Positions 1 to 8,117 are shown, numbered from the stretch's first letter. The stretch is DNA of 45,241 nt from an uncultured Prevotella sp. (GCA_944321295.1 CALUKU010000027.1:1-45241), one strand, 5' to 3'. Notes: generated from the letters alone by a model not told the origin. Numbers and translations are program-made.

Positions 1-17
1 GCTGCGTTTCGGAATTG

Positions 18-50
18 AAAATAAAAGCCTGTTTCACGCGCTTTTATTTT
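18..50. terminator. Inverted repeat, probable terminator of the gene left of the window
   Basis: An 11-bp perfect inverted repeat (AAAATAAAAGC at 18-28, GCTTTTATTTT at 40-50) with an 11-nt loop ends in a T-rich arm. It is A/T-rich on both sides, so it could stop transcription in either direction. It lies just before the promoter of the MATE gene. Confidence 0.5.
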
Positions 51-70
51 GCACTTCGCTCAACTTGCAG

Positions 71-78
71 TAACTTTG
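71..78 (+). promoter_or_regulatory. Bacteroidetes -7 box for the MATE gene
   Basis: TAACTTTG matches the Bacteroidetes sigma-ABfr -7 consensus TAnnTTTG and lies 22 bases before the ATG at 101. Confidence 0.7.
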
Positions 79-100
79 CACACGATAAAGAAAGATTTAT

Positions 101-1480
101 ATGGATAACAAACAGGCAACACTTGAACTCGGAACGAGGCCGGTAGGCAAGCTGTTGGCTCAATACGCCCTGCCAGCTATCGTCGCCATGACGGCTTCGT
201 CGTTGTATAACATGATTGACAGTATCTTCATCGGTCAGGGCGTCGGCCCCTTGGCAATATCCGGTTTGGCCATAACGTTCCCGCTGATGAACCTCTCGGC
301 CGCCTTCGGAGCAGCCGTCGGCATAGGCTCGTCAACGTGCATCTCGGTGAAGCTCGGGCAGAAAGACTACGACATGGCCGAAAACATATTCGGCAACAGC
401 GTTACGCTCAACCTCGTCGTGGGCGTTGCTTTCGGCTTGATTACGCTGCTGTTCCTCGATCCGATATTGTATTTCTTCGGCGCGAGCGAGAACACCATCC
501 CTTACGCCCGTGACTATATGCTCGTCATCCTGGCGGGCAACGTCGTGTCGCAGACCTTCCTCGGCATGAACGCCGTGCTGCGCGCGGCCAGCAAGCCTAA
601 GCAGGCCATGGCGGCAACCATACTCACCGTGGTGCTCAACGTCGTGCTTGCGCCCATCTTCATCTGGCCGCTCAAGATGGGAATCATGGGCGCGGCCTTC
701 GCCACCATCCTTTCGCAGCTCGTCGCCTTGGTGTGGCAGTTCAAGCTGTTCAGCAACCAGCAGGAGATACTCCACTTCAAGCGTGGCATATACAAGCTGA
801 AAAGCTCCATCGTGAAGAACATCGTCAGCATAGGCATGTCGCCCTTCGCAATGAACGTTTGCGCCTGCATCGTTGTGATATTCATCAACGCCGGCCTGTC
901 GCATTACGGCGGCGACCTCGCCGTAGGCGCCTACGGCATAGCCAGCAAGGTGTCGTTCATCTTCGTCATGGTGACCATCGGCCTTAACCAAGGCATGCTC
1001 CCCATAGCCGGTTACAACTACGGCGCCCAGCGCTACGACCGACTGATGAAGGTGCTCAAGTACGCAATGATAACGGCCACGGTGATAACCACGCTGGGCT
1101 TCGTCATCGCCGAGTTCTTCCCTTACCAGTGCGCGCGCCTCTTCACCACCGACAAGACACTCATCGACATGGCCATCGAGGGTATCAGGATACACATGCT
1201 GGCCTTCCCGATAGTAGGTTGCCAGATGGTGATAACCAACTTCTTCCAGTGCATCGGCAAGGCCAAAATCAGCATTTTCCTGTCGCTCTCGCGCCAGATG
1301 CTGTTCCTTCTGCCGCTGCTTGTCATCCTGCCGCCCATCATGAAGCTCGACGGCGTGTGGACGGCAATGCCCGTTTCAGACAGCATTGCGGCCATCGTGG
1401 CTTTCGTTATGATGGGCAGATATATGAAGAAGTTCAAGGCAGCCGGCAGACAGGCAAACCAATTACAAGCAGACATGTGA
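101..1480 (+). CDS. MATE family multidrug/sodium exporter
   Basis: This 459-residue integral membrane protein has about twelve hydrophobic segments and the usual length of the MATE (NorM/DinF/MepA-like) family. The N-terminal part has the family pattern with a conserved Pro in the first helix (LLAQYALPAIVAMTA) followed by MIDSIFIGQGVG. MATE proteins expel cationic drugs or metabolites in exchange for Na+ or H+ across the inner membrane. The substrate cannot be read from the sequence. It is a single gene with its own -7 box 22 bases upstream; a heptamer repeat separates it from the next gene. Confidence 0.93.
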   Translation: MDNKQATLELGTRPVGKLLAQYALPAIVAMTASSLYNMIDSIFIGQGVGPLAISGLAITFPLMNLSAAFGAAVGIGSSTCISVKLGQKDYDMAENIFGNSVTLNLVVGVAFGLITLLFLDPILYFFGASENTIPYARDYMLVILAGNVVSQTFLGMNAVLRAASKPKQAMAATILTVVLNVVLAPIFIWPLKMGIMGAAFATILSQLVALVWQFKLFSNQQEILHFKRGIYKLKSSIVKNIVSIGMSPFAMNVCACIVVIFINAGLSHYGGDLAVGAYGIASKVSFIFVMVTIGLNQGMLPIAGYNYGAQRYDRLMKVLKYAMITATVITTLGFVIAEFFPYQCARLFTTDKTLIDMAIEGIRIHMLAFPIVGCQMVITNFFQCIGKAKISIFLSLSRQMLFLLPLLVILPPIMKLDGVWTAMPVSDSIAAIVAFVMMGRYMKKFKAAGRQANQLQADM

Positions 1481-1490
1481 CGAATGACCA

Positions 1491-1625
1491 ATAATAAACT
1501 GACAAGCCATAAGCCGGAAAACTGACAGGCGAACAACCGTTAAGCTCAATCAGCCGACTATAAACAAGGTAACTTTCCTTGTTTGCTCGTCTGTCCGTAA
1601 CTCGTCTGCTTATGACTTGTTCCAC
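1491..1625. repeat. Heptamer-arm inverted repeat, CAAGCAGACAAG type, diverged copy
   Basis: The left part (around 1499-1545) carries GACAAGC, GACAGGC and GAACAAC-like units. The right part (1575-1622) carries the complementary TTGTTTGC, TCGTCTG and ACTTGTTC units. The repeat fills almost the whole gap between the MATE gene and the kinase-like gene. It is a degenerate member of the family seen at 2261, 3243, 35520, 39604, 43170 and 43562. Confidence 0.7.
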
Positions 1626-1639
1626 AAAAGATAAAGATT

Positions 1640-2287
1640 ATGGAAGACAAAAAGATAATAATCAACGTAGGACGCCAGCTTGGCAGCGGCGGACTCGTCA
1701 TCGCCAAGAGGCTGGCCGAAGACCTCGGGTGCAACTTCTACGACAAGGAGCTGCTCAATCTTGCAGCCAAGGAGAGCGGCTTCAGCGAGAAGTTTTTCGA
1801 GCAGAACGACGAAAAGAAAGGATTCTTCCGCTCGTTGTTCCACATGCACGCACCCTTCGTGTCAGACAACAACTTTTATAACAACAAGCTGTCGCAGGAA
1901 AGTCTGTTCCAGTTTCAGAGCGACGCCATACGCAAGGCGGCCGAAGCCCACTCGTGTGTGTTCGTAGGCCGTTGCGCCGACTACGTGCTGCGCGACTTCG
2001 ACAACACCGTAAGCGTGTTCATAACGGCCGACCTCGACGAGCGCATCAGCCGCATCTGCAAGCGCCACAATTGCGGTGAGGACGAGGCTAAGAAGATTAT
2101 CGAGAGCAAGGAGTCTGGCCGCTCGTCATACTATAATTATTATACGGGCAAGATTTGGGGCCACAGCACGTCTTACGATCTTTGCGTCAACTCGAGTGCT
2201 CTCGGCATGGAAGGCACCGAGGAGTTCATCAAGGATTTCATCAGGAAAAAGCTTTCTCTGCAGACGAGCAAACAAACGGCTAAGTAA
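1640..2287 (+). CDS. Cytidylate kinase-like family protein
   Basis: A 215-residue protein of the cytidylate kinase-like P-loop family. The N-terminus IIINVGRQLGSGG is a P-loop variant typical of this family (GRxxGSGG), followed by GCNFYDKELL. The middle has FVGRCADYVL and an Arg-rich lid-like region (DERISRICKRHN). A true cytidylate kinase (cmk) is encoded separately at 10469-11161, so this paralogue probably does something else; its substrate is not known from sequence. The final codons (about LSLQTSKQTAK) come from the left arm of the following heptamer repeat, so the C-terminus appears to be repeat-derived. Confidence 0.85.
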   Translation: MEDKKIIINVGRQLGSGGLVIAKRLAEDLGCNFYDKELLNLAAKESGFSEKFFEQNDEKKGFFRSLFHMHAPFVSDNNFYNNKLSQESLFQFQSDAIRKAAEAHSCVFVGRCADYVLRDFDNTVSVFITADLDERISRICKRHNCGEDEAKKIIESKESGRSSYYNYYTGKIWGHSTSYDLCVNSSALGMEGTEEFIKDFIRKKLSLQTSKQTAK

Positions 2288-2352
2288 AACAAGCAGACGG
2301 GCAAACAAGCAGACAAGTAAACTTGCCTTGTCCGCTTGTTTGTGCGTCTGCC
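2261..2352. repeat. Heptamer-arm inverted repeat, CAAGCAGACAAG type
   Basis: The left arm (CAGACGAGCAAACAAACGG onward, 2261-2322) holds tandem units such as AACAAGCAGACGGGC and AAACAAGCAGACAAG. The right arm (2324-2352) is complementary (CTTGCCTTGTCCGCTTG, TTTGTGCGTCTG). The left arm overlaps the end of the kinase-like gene; the stop codon lies inside the repeat. Confidence 0.85.
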
Positions 2353-2369
2353 TGTAACTGTAAATCATT

Positions 2370-2888
2370 ATGAAACGGATAGGAATCATCAGCGACACCC
2401 ACGCTTATTGGGATGACAAGTACCTGCATTACTTCGAGCCGTGCGACGAGATTTGGCACGCCGGCGACATCGGTTCGCTCGAGGTGGCGCAGCGTTTGGC
2501 CGACTTCAGGACGCTGCGCGCCGTCTGCGGTAATTGCGACGGAGGCGACCTGAGGCGCATGTATCCCGAGGTTTTGCGGTGGAAGTGCGAGGACGCCGAC
2601 GTGCTGATGAAGCACATCGGCGGCTATCCCGGCAATTATGACGCCAGCATACGCGGCTCAATTTACGCCATGCCGCCGCAGCTTTTCATAAGCGGCCACT
2701 CGCATATCCTTAAGGTCAAGTATGACAAGACGCTCAACCTGCTCCACATAAACCCTGGAGCGGCCGGCCTGCAGGGCTGGCACAAGGACCGCACGATAGT
2801 CAGGCTGACCGTTGACGGCAGCGTGTTCAAGGACCTTGAGGTGGTAACCCTTGCCGACCCGAGGAAGGATTGCGGTCATTGTTTTTAG
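2370..2888 (+). CDS. Metallophosphoesterase, YfcE/MJ0936 type
   Basis: A 172-residue calcineurin-like phosphoesterase with the ordered metal-binding motifs: GIISDTHAYWD (D-x-H), WHAGDIGS (GD), VCGNCDGGD (GNCD) and ISGHSHILK (GHSH). Members of the YfcE/MJ0936 family are small cytoplasmic Mn-dependent phosphodiesterases; the natural substrate is usually unknown. The length fits a complete single-domain enzyme. It follows the kinase-like gene across a repeat and precedes the sigma-like small protein by about 70 bases. Confidence 0.92.
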   Translation: MKRIGIISDTHAYWDDKYLHYFEPCDEIWHAGDIGSLEVAQRLADFRTLRAVCGNCDGGDLRRMYPEVLRWKCEDADVLMKHIGGYPGNYDASIRGSIYAMPPQLFISGHSHILKVKYDKTLNLLHINPGAAGLQGWHKDRTIVRLTVDGSVFKDLEVVTLADPRKDCGHCF

Positions 2889-2956
2889 CCGTTCGTGCCG
2901 CCGCGGCGCTTTTGTTGTGGTTTAGTAATAATGTAATAAAAGATTGTTTTTATTGT

Positions 2957-3268
2957 ATGGACGCTCTGTCACAAGAACTTCAGGACTTTCTTATACGCCT
3001 CGGACGTGAGCCGGGGTGCGTCAGCGAGAAGGTGGAACACTACATAAAGCATATCATGCACCTTGTCTATGCTGACGAGGAGGACATGCTGCAGCAGTAT
3101 TACGGCCTGTTCGGCAACGACGTGAAGCCGCTTGCCGACATCGCCCGCGAGCGCCGCGTAAGCGAGGACACCATGCTGAAGATTATCGAAGCCAACCTGC
3201 GCAAGATGGCCGTTTCGCCCGAATGGCAGATGGTGAAACAATTAATCAGCAAACAAGCAGACAAGTGA
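2957..3268 (+). CDS. Small sigma-70 region 4-like helix-turn-helix protein
   Basis: A 103-residue protein. Residues about 40-85 (LQQYYGLFGNDVKPLADIAR followed by VSEDTMLKIIEANLRKM) resemble sigma-70 region 4: the LRxYYGL segment, a helix-turn-helix where LADIARERRVSEDTM takes the place of LEEIGERLGLSRERV, and a terminal xxALRKM-like helix. No sigma region 2 or 3 is present, so it cannot be a complete sigma factor; it may bind DNA or RNA polymerase. The start at 2957 is chosen over an upstream in-frame ATG at 2870, which would overlap the phosphoesterase gene and add an unrelated hydrophobic stretch. The last residues (ISKQADK) are encoded by a heptamer repeat arm. Confidence 0.75.
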   Translation: MDALSQELQDFLIRLGREPGCVSEKVEHYIKHIMHLVYADEEDMLQQYYGLFGNDVKPLADIARERRVSEDTMLKIIEANLRKMAVSPEWQMVKQLISKQADK

Positions 3269-3355
3269 CAAGCAGACAAGGAAATTTGACTATACGGCAA
3301 AAAGTTTCCGATACAAATTTCCTTGTCTGCTTGTCACTCGTCTGCTTGTTTGCTC
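3243..3355. repeat. Heptamer-arm inverted repeat, CAAGCAGACAAG type, well preserved
   Basis: The left arm (3243-3286) reads as AATCAGCAAACAAGCAGAC then AAGTGACAAGCAGACAAGG. The right arm (3322-3355) is its near-perfect complement (CCTTGTCTGCTTGTCACTCG, TCTGCTTGTTTGCTC), separated by about 35 bases containing GGAAATTTG/CAAATTTCC, which extends the stem. The left arm is translated as the end of the sigma-like protein. The purT gene starts 14 bases after the right arm. Confidence 0.9.
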
Positions 3356-3369
3356 TTAAATAATAAGTA

Positions 3370-4527
3370 ATGAAGAAAATATTATTGTTAGGCTCGGGAG
3401 AACTGGGCAAAGAGTTTGTCATTGCGGCCAAGCGCGCCGGCCAGTATGTAGTGGCGTGCGACCGTTATGCCGGTGCTCCGGCCATGCAGGTGGCCGACGA
3501 GAGCGAGGTCGTTAACATGCTTGACGGCGATGCGCTCGACGCCGTAGTGCGAAAGCACCGGCCGGACATCATCATACCCGAGATAGAGGCCATCCGCACG
3601 GAGCGCCTGTTCGACTTCGAGAGGCAGGGCATACAGGTCGTTCCCAGCGCCAAGGCCGTCAACTACACGATGAACCGCAAGGCCATACGCGACCTTGCCG
3701 CCAATGAACTGGGACTGAGAACGGCCAAGTATTTCTACGCTAAGACGCTCGACGAGCTGAAGGAGCGTTCGGGCGAGATAGGTTTTCCGTGCGTAGTAAA
3801 GCCCCTCATGTCATCGTCGGGCCACGGCCAGAGCGTCGTTAAGGGCGCCGACGAACTCGAAACGGCGTTCAACGCTGCGATGGAGGGCAGTCGCGGCGAC
3901 GTGAAAGAAGTTATAATAGAAGAGTTCATCCGCTTCGACAGCGAGTTCACGCTGCTTACGGTGACCCAGAAAGACGGTCCCACGCTGTTCTGTCCGCCCA
4001 TCGGCCATGTGCAGAAGGGCGGCGACTACCGCGAGAGCTGGCAGCCGTTTGCCATGCCTGAGGCCGACCTGAAGGAAGCCCGGCGCATGGCGGCCGCCGT
4101 AACCGAGGCGCTGACGGGTGCCGGCATTTGGGGCGTGGAGTTCTTCCTGAGCAAGGACAAGGGCGTCGTCTTCTCAGAGCTTTCGCCCCGTCCGCACGAC
4201 ACGGGCATGGTGACGCTCGCCCATACGCTCAACCTTAACGAGTTTGAGTTGCACTTCCGTGCCGTCATGGGCTTGCCCATTCCCGCCATACGCCTTGAGC
4301 ATGCCGGCGCCAGCGCCGTCGTGCTGGCCAAGGAAGAGGCCTGCCATGACCCCGAATATAACATGCTCGACGTGCTCGCCGAGGACTACACGCGCCTGCG
4401 TATCTTCGGTAAGCACGAGCAGCACGTGGGCCGCCGCATGGGCGTAGTGCTCTGTTACGGCGACGCCGGAGCCGACACAACTGCCCTGCGCGACAAGGCC
4501 AAGCGCCTGGCAGCCACTGTGTTGTAA
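3370..4527 (+). CDS. purT: Formate-dependent phosphoribosylglycinamide formyltransferase (GAR transformylase 2)
   Basis: A 385-residue ATP-grasp enzyme that formylates GAR to FGAR with formate and ATP, step 3 of purine synthesis, without needing formyl-tetrahydrofolate. The N-terminal Rossmann-like segment [19 protein letters not shown] is diagnostic, followed by PEIEAIRTE (formate/GAR region), the ATP-grasp loop [11 protein letters not shown], and [12 protein letters not shown] and [16 protein letters not shown] near the metal-binding end. The length is as expected for PurT. A formate-using enzyme fits an anaerobe. It is flanked on both sides by inverted repeats and appears monocistronic. 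Confidence 0.97.
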   Translation: MKKILLLGSGELGKEFVIAAKRAGQYVVACDRYAGAPAMQVADESEVVNMLDGDALDAVVRKHRPDIIIPEIEAIRTERLFDFERQGIQVVPSAKAVNYTMNRKAIRDLAANELGLRTAKYFYAKTLDELKERSGEIGFPCVVKPLMSSSGHGQSVVKGADELETAFNAAMEGSRGDVKEVIIEEFIRFDSEFTLLTVTQKDGPTLFCPPIGHVQKGGDYRESWQPFAMPEADLKEARRMAAAVTEALTGAGIWGVEFFLSKDKGVVFSELSPRPHDTGMVTLAHTLNLNEFELHFRAVMGLPIPAIRLEHAGASAVVLAKEEACHDPEYNMLDVLAEDYTRLRIFGKHEQHVGRRMGVVLCYGDAGADTTALRDKAKRLAATVL

Positions 4528-4606
4528 GGGTAAAAAGGTAAAAAAGTAAAAAGGTAAAACCTGTCATGCGCAGCCGTTTTACCTTTTTACTTTTTTACCT
4601 TTTTGC
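4528..4606. repeat. Inverted repeat with GTAAAAAG-type tandem arms
   Basis: Directly after the purT stop the left arm repeats GGTAAAAAG/GGTAAAAAAG units four times. The right arm (4578-4606) is the complement (TTTTACCTTTTTACTTTTTT, then ACCTTTTTG), with a spacer around CTGTCATGCGCAGCC. This has the same architecture as the CAAGCAGACAAG family but an unrelated sequence. It could also act as a terminator for purT. Confidence 0.85.
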
Positions 4607-4641
4607 CGTTTATCTATTCCGTTGATATTCAGTGTTTTACG

Positions 4642-4718
4642 AAAGGCCACCTTTTACAATCTAAAAGGTGGCCTTTTAGCGTCCAAGAGGTTACCTTTTA
4701 CATTGCGAAAGGTAACCT
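4642..4718. repeat. Cluster of AAAAGGTGGCCTTTT-type palindromes
   Basis: Successive short palindromic units: AAAGGCCACCTTTT, AAAAGGTGGCCTTTT, GAGGTTACCTTTT and AAAGGTAACCT. Neighbouring units are also complementary to each other, so the cluster can fold into larger hairpins. The same type of cluster occurs at 7386, 10380, 15749, 20984 and 38178. There is no gene here. Confidence 0.85.
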
Positions 4719-4815
4719 ACTGTCTTACGTGCGCCTACGTCCGGCAGGCGTGGCGCTTTTTTCGGCCGAAGCGATAATAAACCGGTCAATGTGGCGTTAT
4801 ATCTTCGGAATTTAT

Positions 4816-4823
4816 TAACTTTG
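4816..4823 (+). promoter_or_regulatory. -7 box of the amino-sugar operon
   Basis: TAACTTTG, an exact TAnnTTTG match, lies 42 bases before the ATG of the ketoisomerase gene. Confidence 0.7.
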
Positions 4824-4865
4824 CCCGTTACAAATAAACGGAGGAGCGTTTAGCTTATTTAAATC

Positions 4866-5282
4866 ATGACAGAACATCCTATCGGACAAATCATAGACCT
4901 GCCTAAGATATTCGACCCGCGCGGCAACCTGACCGTTGCCGAGGGATTGAAGAACGTCCCTTTCCACATCAACCGCGTGTATTGGGTCTACGACGTGCCC
5001 GGCGGTGAGAGCCGCGGCGGCCACGCCCATAAAGAGTGTAAGGAGTTTATCATCGCCGTGAGCGGCAGCTTTACCGTGACGCTCGACGACGGCACGCGCA
5101 GGCACACCTACCTGCTGAACCACCCTTACCAGGGACTTCTCGTCGACACGGGCATTTGGCGCACGCTCGACGACTTCTCGTCGGGCGCCGTATGCCTTGT
5201 TATAGCCTCAGAGCTTTACGACGAGGACGACTACATCCGCGAGTATGACGACTTCATTGACTACGTGAAATGTTCGAGATAA
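4866..5282 (+). CDS. WxcM-like sugar 3,4-ketoisomerase (FdtA/QdtA family)
   Basis: A 138-residue single-domain cupin of the FdtA/QdtA/WxcM-C family. The family fingerprint is clear: DPRGNLTVAEG, then GGESRGGHAHKECKEFIIAV with the active-site His pair (HAH), SGSFTVTLDDG and IWRTLDDFSSGAVCLVIAS. Known members isomerise dTDP-4-keto-6-deoxyglucose to the 3-keto sugar, the substrate for a PLP aminotransferase. This fits the aminotransferase two genes downstream. It overlaps the next gene by 13 bases, which supports an operon. dTDP-glucose synthesis genes are not in the window. Confidence 0.9.
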   Translation: MTEHPIGQIIDLPKIFDPRGNLTVAEGLKNVPFHINRVYWVYDVPGGESRGGHAHKECKEFIIAVSGSFTVTLDDGTRRHTYLLNHPYQGLLVDTGIWRTLDDFSSGAVCLVIASELYDEDDYIREYDDFIDYVKCSR

Positions 5283-6208
5283 GACGATACGAGCCGGGCA
5301 TGAAGGCCGAATGGGACGACTTTGTAGGCGCCTCGAAAAACGGTACTTTCCTTTTCGACCGCAACTACATGGACTACCATGCCGAACGCTTCGCCGACCA
5401 TTCGCTCATGTTCTACCTTAAAGGCAGGCTCTACGCCGTGCTGCCCGCCAACGTAAGGGACGGTGTGATGTACTCGCACCAAGGGTTGACCTACGGCGGA
5501 CTCATTACCGGCACGGCTGCGCGGGCCGCCGCCGTATGCTCGCTTTTCGACGAACTTAACGCTTACTTGCGGCGTCAGGGCGTGACGAAGGTGGTTTATA
5601 AGCCCGTGCCTTGGGTCTATGCGTCATACGCCGCGGAAGAAGATCTTTACGCAATCGTGAAGGTCTGCCGCGCAAGGCTTGTGGCCCGCGACATCTCTTC
5701 TACGATATTCTTGAAGGATAAGATAAAGTTCGGCGAGCTGCGCCGCCGCTGTTCGAGGAAGGCCCGCAGGGCCGGCGTCGCCGTGGGGCGCAGCAATGAC
5801 TTCGAGGCTTTTTGGCGGATACTCGACGACAACCTTGAGAATAAATATGGTGTGCCGCCCGTTCACACCTGTGCCGAACTGCAGTTGCTGGCCGGCCGCT
5901 TCCCTGACAACATACGGCTCTACGCCGCCAGCCTTGACGGGCGTATGCTCGGCGGCGTTGTCGTCTATCTCAACAGGCGCACCGTGCACACCCAATACAT
6001 CTCGGCTTCGCCCAAGGGAAAAGACATCGGGGCGTTGGACATGCTGTTCGACGAGCTTGTCAACAGCGTGTTCGCCGATTACGAATACTTTGATTTCGGA
6101 CGTTCCACCGAGGACGGCGGCCGCTATCTCAACGAGAACCTTATCTTCCAGAAGGAAGGTTTCGGTGGTCGAGGCGTGTGTTACGACACGTATGAGTGGG
6201 AGATATGA
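5270..6208 (+). CDS. FemAB/GNAT-like N-acyltransferase of the amino-sugar operon
   Basis: A 312-residue protein with the double-GNAT look of FemAB/BioF2-like acyltransferases: N-terminal [30 protein letters not shown] and [12 protein letters not shown], and C-terminal [33 protein letters not shown] and [12 protein letters not shown]. Between a ketoisomerase and an aminotransferase its likely job is acylation of the 3-amino sugar (the role FdtC plays in other pathways), but FdtC belongs to a different fold, so this is inference. It starts inside the previous gene (13-base overlap) and ends 20 bases before the next start. Confidence 0.78.
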   Translation: MFEIRRYEPGMKAEWDDFVGASKNGTFLFDRNYMDYHAERFADHSLMFYLKGRLYAVLPANVRDGVMYSHQGLTYGGLITGTAARAAAVCSLFDELNAYLRRQGVTKVVYKPVPWVYASYAAEEDLYAIVKVCRARLVARDISSTIFLKDKIKFGELRRRCSRKARRAGVAVGRSNDFEAFWRILDDNLENKYGVPPVHTCAELQLLAGRFPDNIRLYAASLDGRMLGGVVVYLNRRTVHTQYISASPKGKDIGALDMLFDELVNSVFADYEYFDFGRSTEDGGRYLNENLIFQKEGFGGRGVCYDTYEWEI

Positions 6209-6228
6209 CTAACAAAGGAGTAAGAACA

Positions 6229-7329
6229 ATGATTAAATATCTTGAGCTTTCAAAGGTTACGGCCATGCATGCCGATGAAATCAACGCTGCGGTGAGGCGC
6301 GTCGTTGACAGCGGATGGTATCTGCAGGGCGAGGAAAACAGGCTCTTCGAGGAAGAATACGCAAGGTACATAGGGACGAAACACTGCGTAGGTTGCGGCA
6401 ACGGACTCGATTCGCTCACGCTTATCCTGCGCGCCTACATCGAGATGGGCGTGATGAAGCCCGGCGACGAGGTGATTGTGCCGGCCAATACGTATATCGC
6501 CAGCATACTGGCCGTAAGCGAAAACGGCCTTCGTCCGGTGCTCGTGGAGCCGCGGGAGGACACGTTGCAGATAGACGACAGCCTTGTAGAGCGGGCCGTA
6601 ACGCCGCGCACGCGCGCCGTGATGATAGTCCACCTGTATGGCCGTTGCGCCTATACGGACAAGATAGCCGACGTCTGCCGCTGCCACGGACTCAAGCTGA
6701 TAGAGGACAACGCGCAGGCCCACGGCTGCATGTTCGGAGCTAAGCGCACGGGCAGCCTGGGCGACGCAGCCGGCCACAGCTTTTATCCGGGCAAGAACCT
6801 CGGCGCCTTGGGCGACGCCGGGGCCGTCACCACTGACGACGCCGAGCTGGCCCGCACGGTCCGTGCGTTGGGCAATTACGGTTCGGAGCGCAAGTATGTG
6901 TTCGGCATGCGCGGGCGTAACAGCCGCTTGGACGAGCTGCAGGCCGCCGTGCTGCGCGTCAAGTTGAGGTATCTTGACGCCGACAACGCCGTGCGTCGGG
7001 CCATAGCCGTGCGTTACACGGCCGAAATCAGCAACCCCCTGTTGCGTCTGCCGGACGCTGAGTTCTGCCGTAACAGCGTGTTCCACATCTTTCCCGTGCT
7101 ATGCGAAAGGCGCGACGAGCTGCAACGTTACATGGCCGACAGGGGCGTGCAGACGATGATACATTACCCCATACCGCCACACCGGCAGCGCTGCTACGCC
7201 GAATGGGGCGGGCTGAGCCTGCCCGTCACCGAGCGCATACACCGTGAGGAGCTGAGCATACCGCTCAACCAGACGATGTCGGTAGCCGACGTCGACACCG
7301 TGATTAGCGTGCTCAACGGTTTCAAATAA
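6229..7329 (+). CDS. DegT/DnrJ/EryC1/StrS aminotransferase (FdtB-like)
   Basis: A 366-residue PLP-dependent sugar aminotransferase. Diagnostic segments are [16 protein letters not shown] (cofactor phosphate site), [27 protein letters not shown] (aspartate contacting the PLP nitrogen), [20 protein letters not shown] with the Schiff-base Lys in FYPGKNLG, and [17 protein letters not shown]. Partner ketoisomerase and order suggest it makes a dTDP-3-amino-3,6-dideoxyhexose for LPS, capsule or glycoprotein glycan. The start at 6229 is preceded by AAAGGAG eight bases upstream, unusual in this phylum, and avoids the overlap an ATG at 6196 would create. Confidence 0.9.
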   Translation: MIKYLELSKVTAMHADEINAAVRRVVDSGWYLQGEENRLFEEEYARYIGTKHCVGCGNGLDSLTLILRAYIEMGVMKPGDEVIVPANTYIASILAVSENGLRPVLVEPREDTLQIDDSLVERAVTPRTRAVMIVHLYGRCAYTDKIADVCRCHGLKLIEDNAQAHGCMFGAKRTGSLGDAAGHSFYPGKNLGALGDAGAVTTDDAELARTVRALGNYGSERKYVFGMRGRNSRLDELQAAVLRVKLRYLDADNAVRRAIAVRYTAEISNPLLRLPDAEFCRNSVFHIFPVLCERRDELQRYMADRGVQTMIHYPIPPHRQRCYAEWGGLSLPVTERIHREELSIPLNQTMSVADVDTVISVLNGFK

Positions 7330-7385
7330 AAGCGTTTGTAACGGCGATAAGGGAATACTATTGTAACATATTGATATCCAATGCA

Positions 7386-7446
7386 TTATAAAAGACCGCC
7401 TTTTAGACTGTAAAAGGCGGCCTTTTGCGTGGTATTTTGTGGTCTT
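7386..7446. repeat. AAAAGRCCGCCTTTT palindrome cluster
   Basis: Units AAAAGACCGCCTTTT and AAAAGGCGGCCTTTT, then a degenerate GTGGTCTTTTAT. The preceding TATTGATATCCAATGCATTA (7369-7388) is very similar to the bases just before the 10380 cluster (TATTGGTTTCCAACGCATTA), so the repeat unit is longer than the palindromes alone. Confidence 0.8.
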
Positions 7447-7454
7447 TTATGATG

Positions 7455-7493
7455 CGAAACGCCGCCTTCGGGAAAAACGAAGGCGGCGTTTCG
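7455..7493. terminator. Strong hairpin between convergent operons
   Basis: Perfect 16-bp inverted repeat (CGAAACGCCGCCTTCG at 7455-7470, its complement at 7478-7493) with loop GGAAAAA. It lies between the ends of the amino-sugar operon (plus) and the lut operon (minus), where a shared bidirectional terminator is expected. T-runs are weak. Confidence 0.7.
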
Positions 7494-7514
7494 TGTTGTT
7501 AAGGCTTTGATGCG

Positions 7515-8105
7515 TCAGTCTGTAAGGATTACGGTCACGCCGCGCGCGGCCTGCGCCCCCATGACGAGAGCCTGCGCGATGTCGGCCGTTTTTGACGGAC
7601 CGGAGATGAAGCAGCCGTACCCGTAGTCGGTCATGCGCACGCGGCCGTATGCCTGGTGCATGTTGCTCACGATGCTGTTGCGGCTCAGCAGTATGACGAG
7701 ATACTCCGATATGAAGCACACGGCGCGCTCCTTCATCGTCTGCGGAACCCACACGCAGCCGTTCTCCGCCACGCCAATCTCGCCCTGAACAATGCCTACG
7801 TCGGTGCCGTTAAGCTCCTGTGCCGAGCTTACGGTGTCGGGGTTGCGCTGCGCTATGGTTATTCCCGGCACGTTGCCGGCGAAGACCTTAGCCTCGGGAT
7901 ATGCTTTCCTTATGGCCTCGTTGACGTCAGCGCCGTGTTCAAGCACCACAACGTCGCCGCCTACGGCCTTGCTCATGCTTATGAACTGGGCTACGGGGTC
8001 GGCGTATTCTACGCCCCTCAGCGCGTCAAGGTCGGGCATGTCATATTGCCCCTCGACGTTCATGTTGCGCCTGTATCTTGACAGAATGTCTTCCTTTGTG
8101 CTCAT
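7515..8105 (-). CDS. lutC: Lactate utilization protein C (LUD domain)
   Basis: A 196-residue LUD-domain protein, the third subunit of the LutABC (LldEFG-type) L-lactate oxidation system that converts lactate to pyruvate. Visible family features are the nucleotide/pterin-fold-like segments DVVVLEHGADVNEAIRK, GTDVGIVQGEIGVAENGCVW and YGCFISGPSKTADIAQALVM ending in GAQAARGVTVIL. It is the last gene of the lutA-lutB-lutC operon and starts 12 bases after lutB ends. In an anaerobic Bacteroidales cell the system would let lactate serve as an electron source. Confidence 0.9.
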   Translation of the reverse strand: MSTKEDILSRYRRNMNVEGQYDMPDLDALRGVEYADPVAQFISMSKAVGGDVVVLEHGADVNEAIRKAYPEAKVFAGNVPGITIAQRNPDTVSSAQELNGTDVGIVQGEIGVAENGCVWVPQTMKERAVCFISEYLVILLSRNSIVSNMHQAYGRVRMTDYGYGCFISGPSKTADIAQALVMGAQAARGVTVILTD

Positions 8106-8117
8106 TTCTTCTCCTTT

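Noticed and set aside
332-1195. 287-codon open frame on the minus strand opposite the MATE gene
   Set aside because: It is a shadow of a GC-rich coding region: His/Val/Glu-rich low-complexity composition with no family resemblance, fully covered by a clear transporter gene.
2870-2956. Upstream start for the sigma-like protein
   Set aside because: It would overlap the phosphoesterase gene and add a hydrophobic stretch not expected in a DNA-binding protein; the ATG at 2957 fits better.
3243-3355. Possible CRISPR array (regular short repeats)
   Set aside because: Repeat units are 7-8 bases without unique spacers of 30 bases, arranged as an inverted pair; no cas genes are in the window.
4603-4818. 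71-codon open frame in the gap after purT
   Set aside because: It is made almost entirely of the palindrome cluster and the following promoter region; no protein-like composition.
6250-7086. 278-codon minus-strand frame opposite the aminotransferase
   Set aside because: Shadow frame; the plus-strand protein has all DegT/StrS motifs and the minus frame has none.
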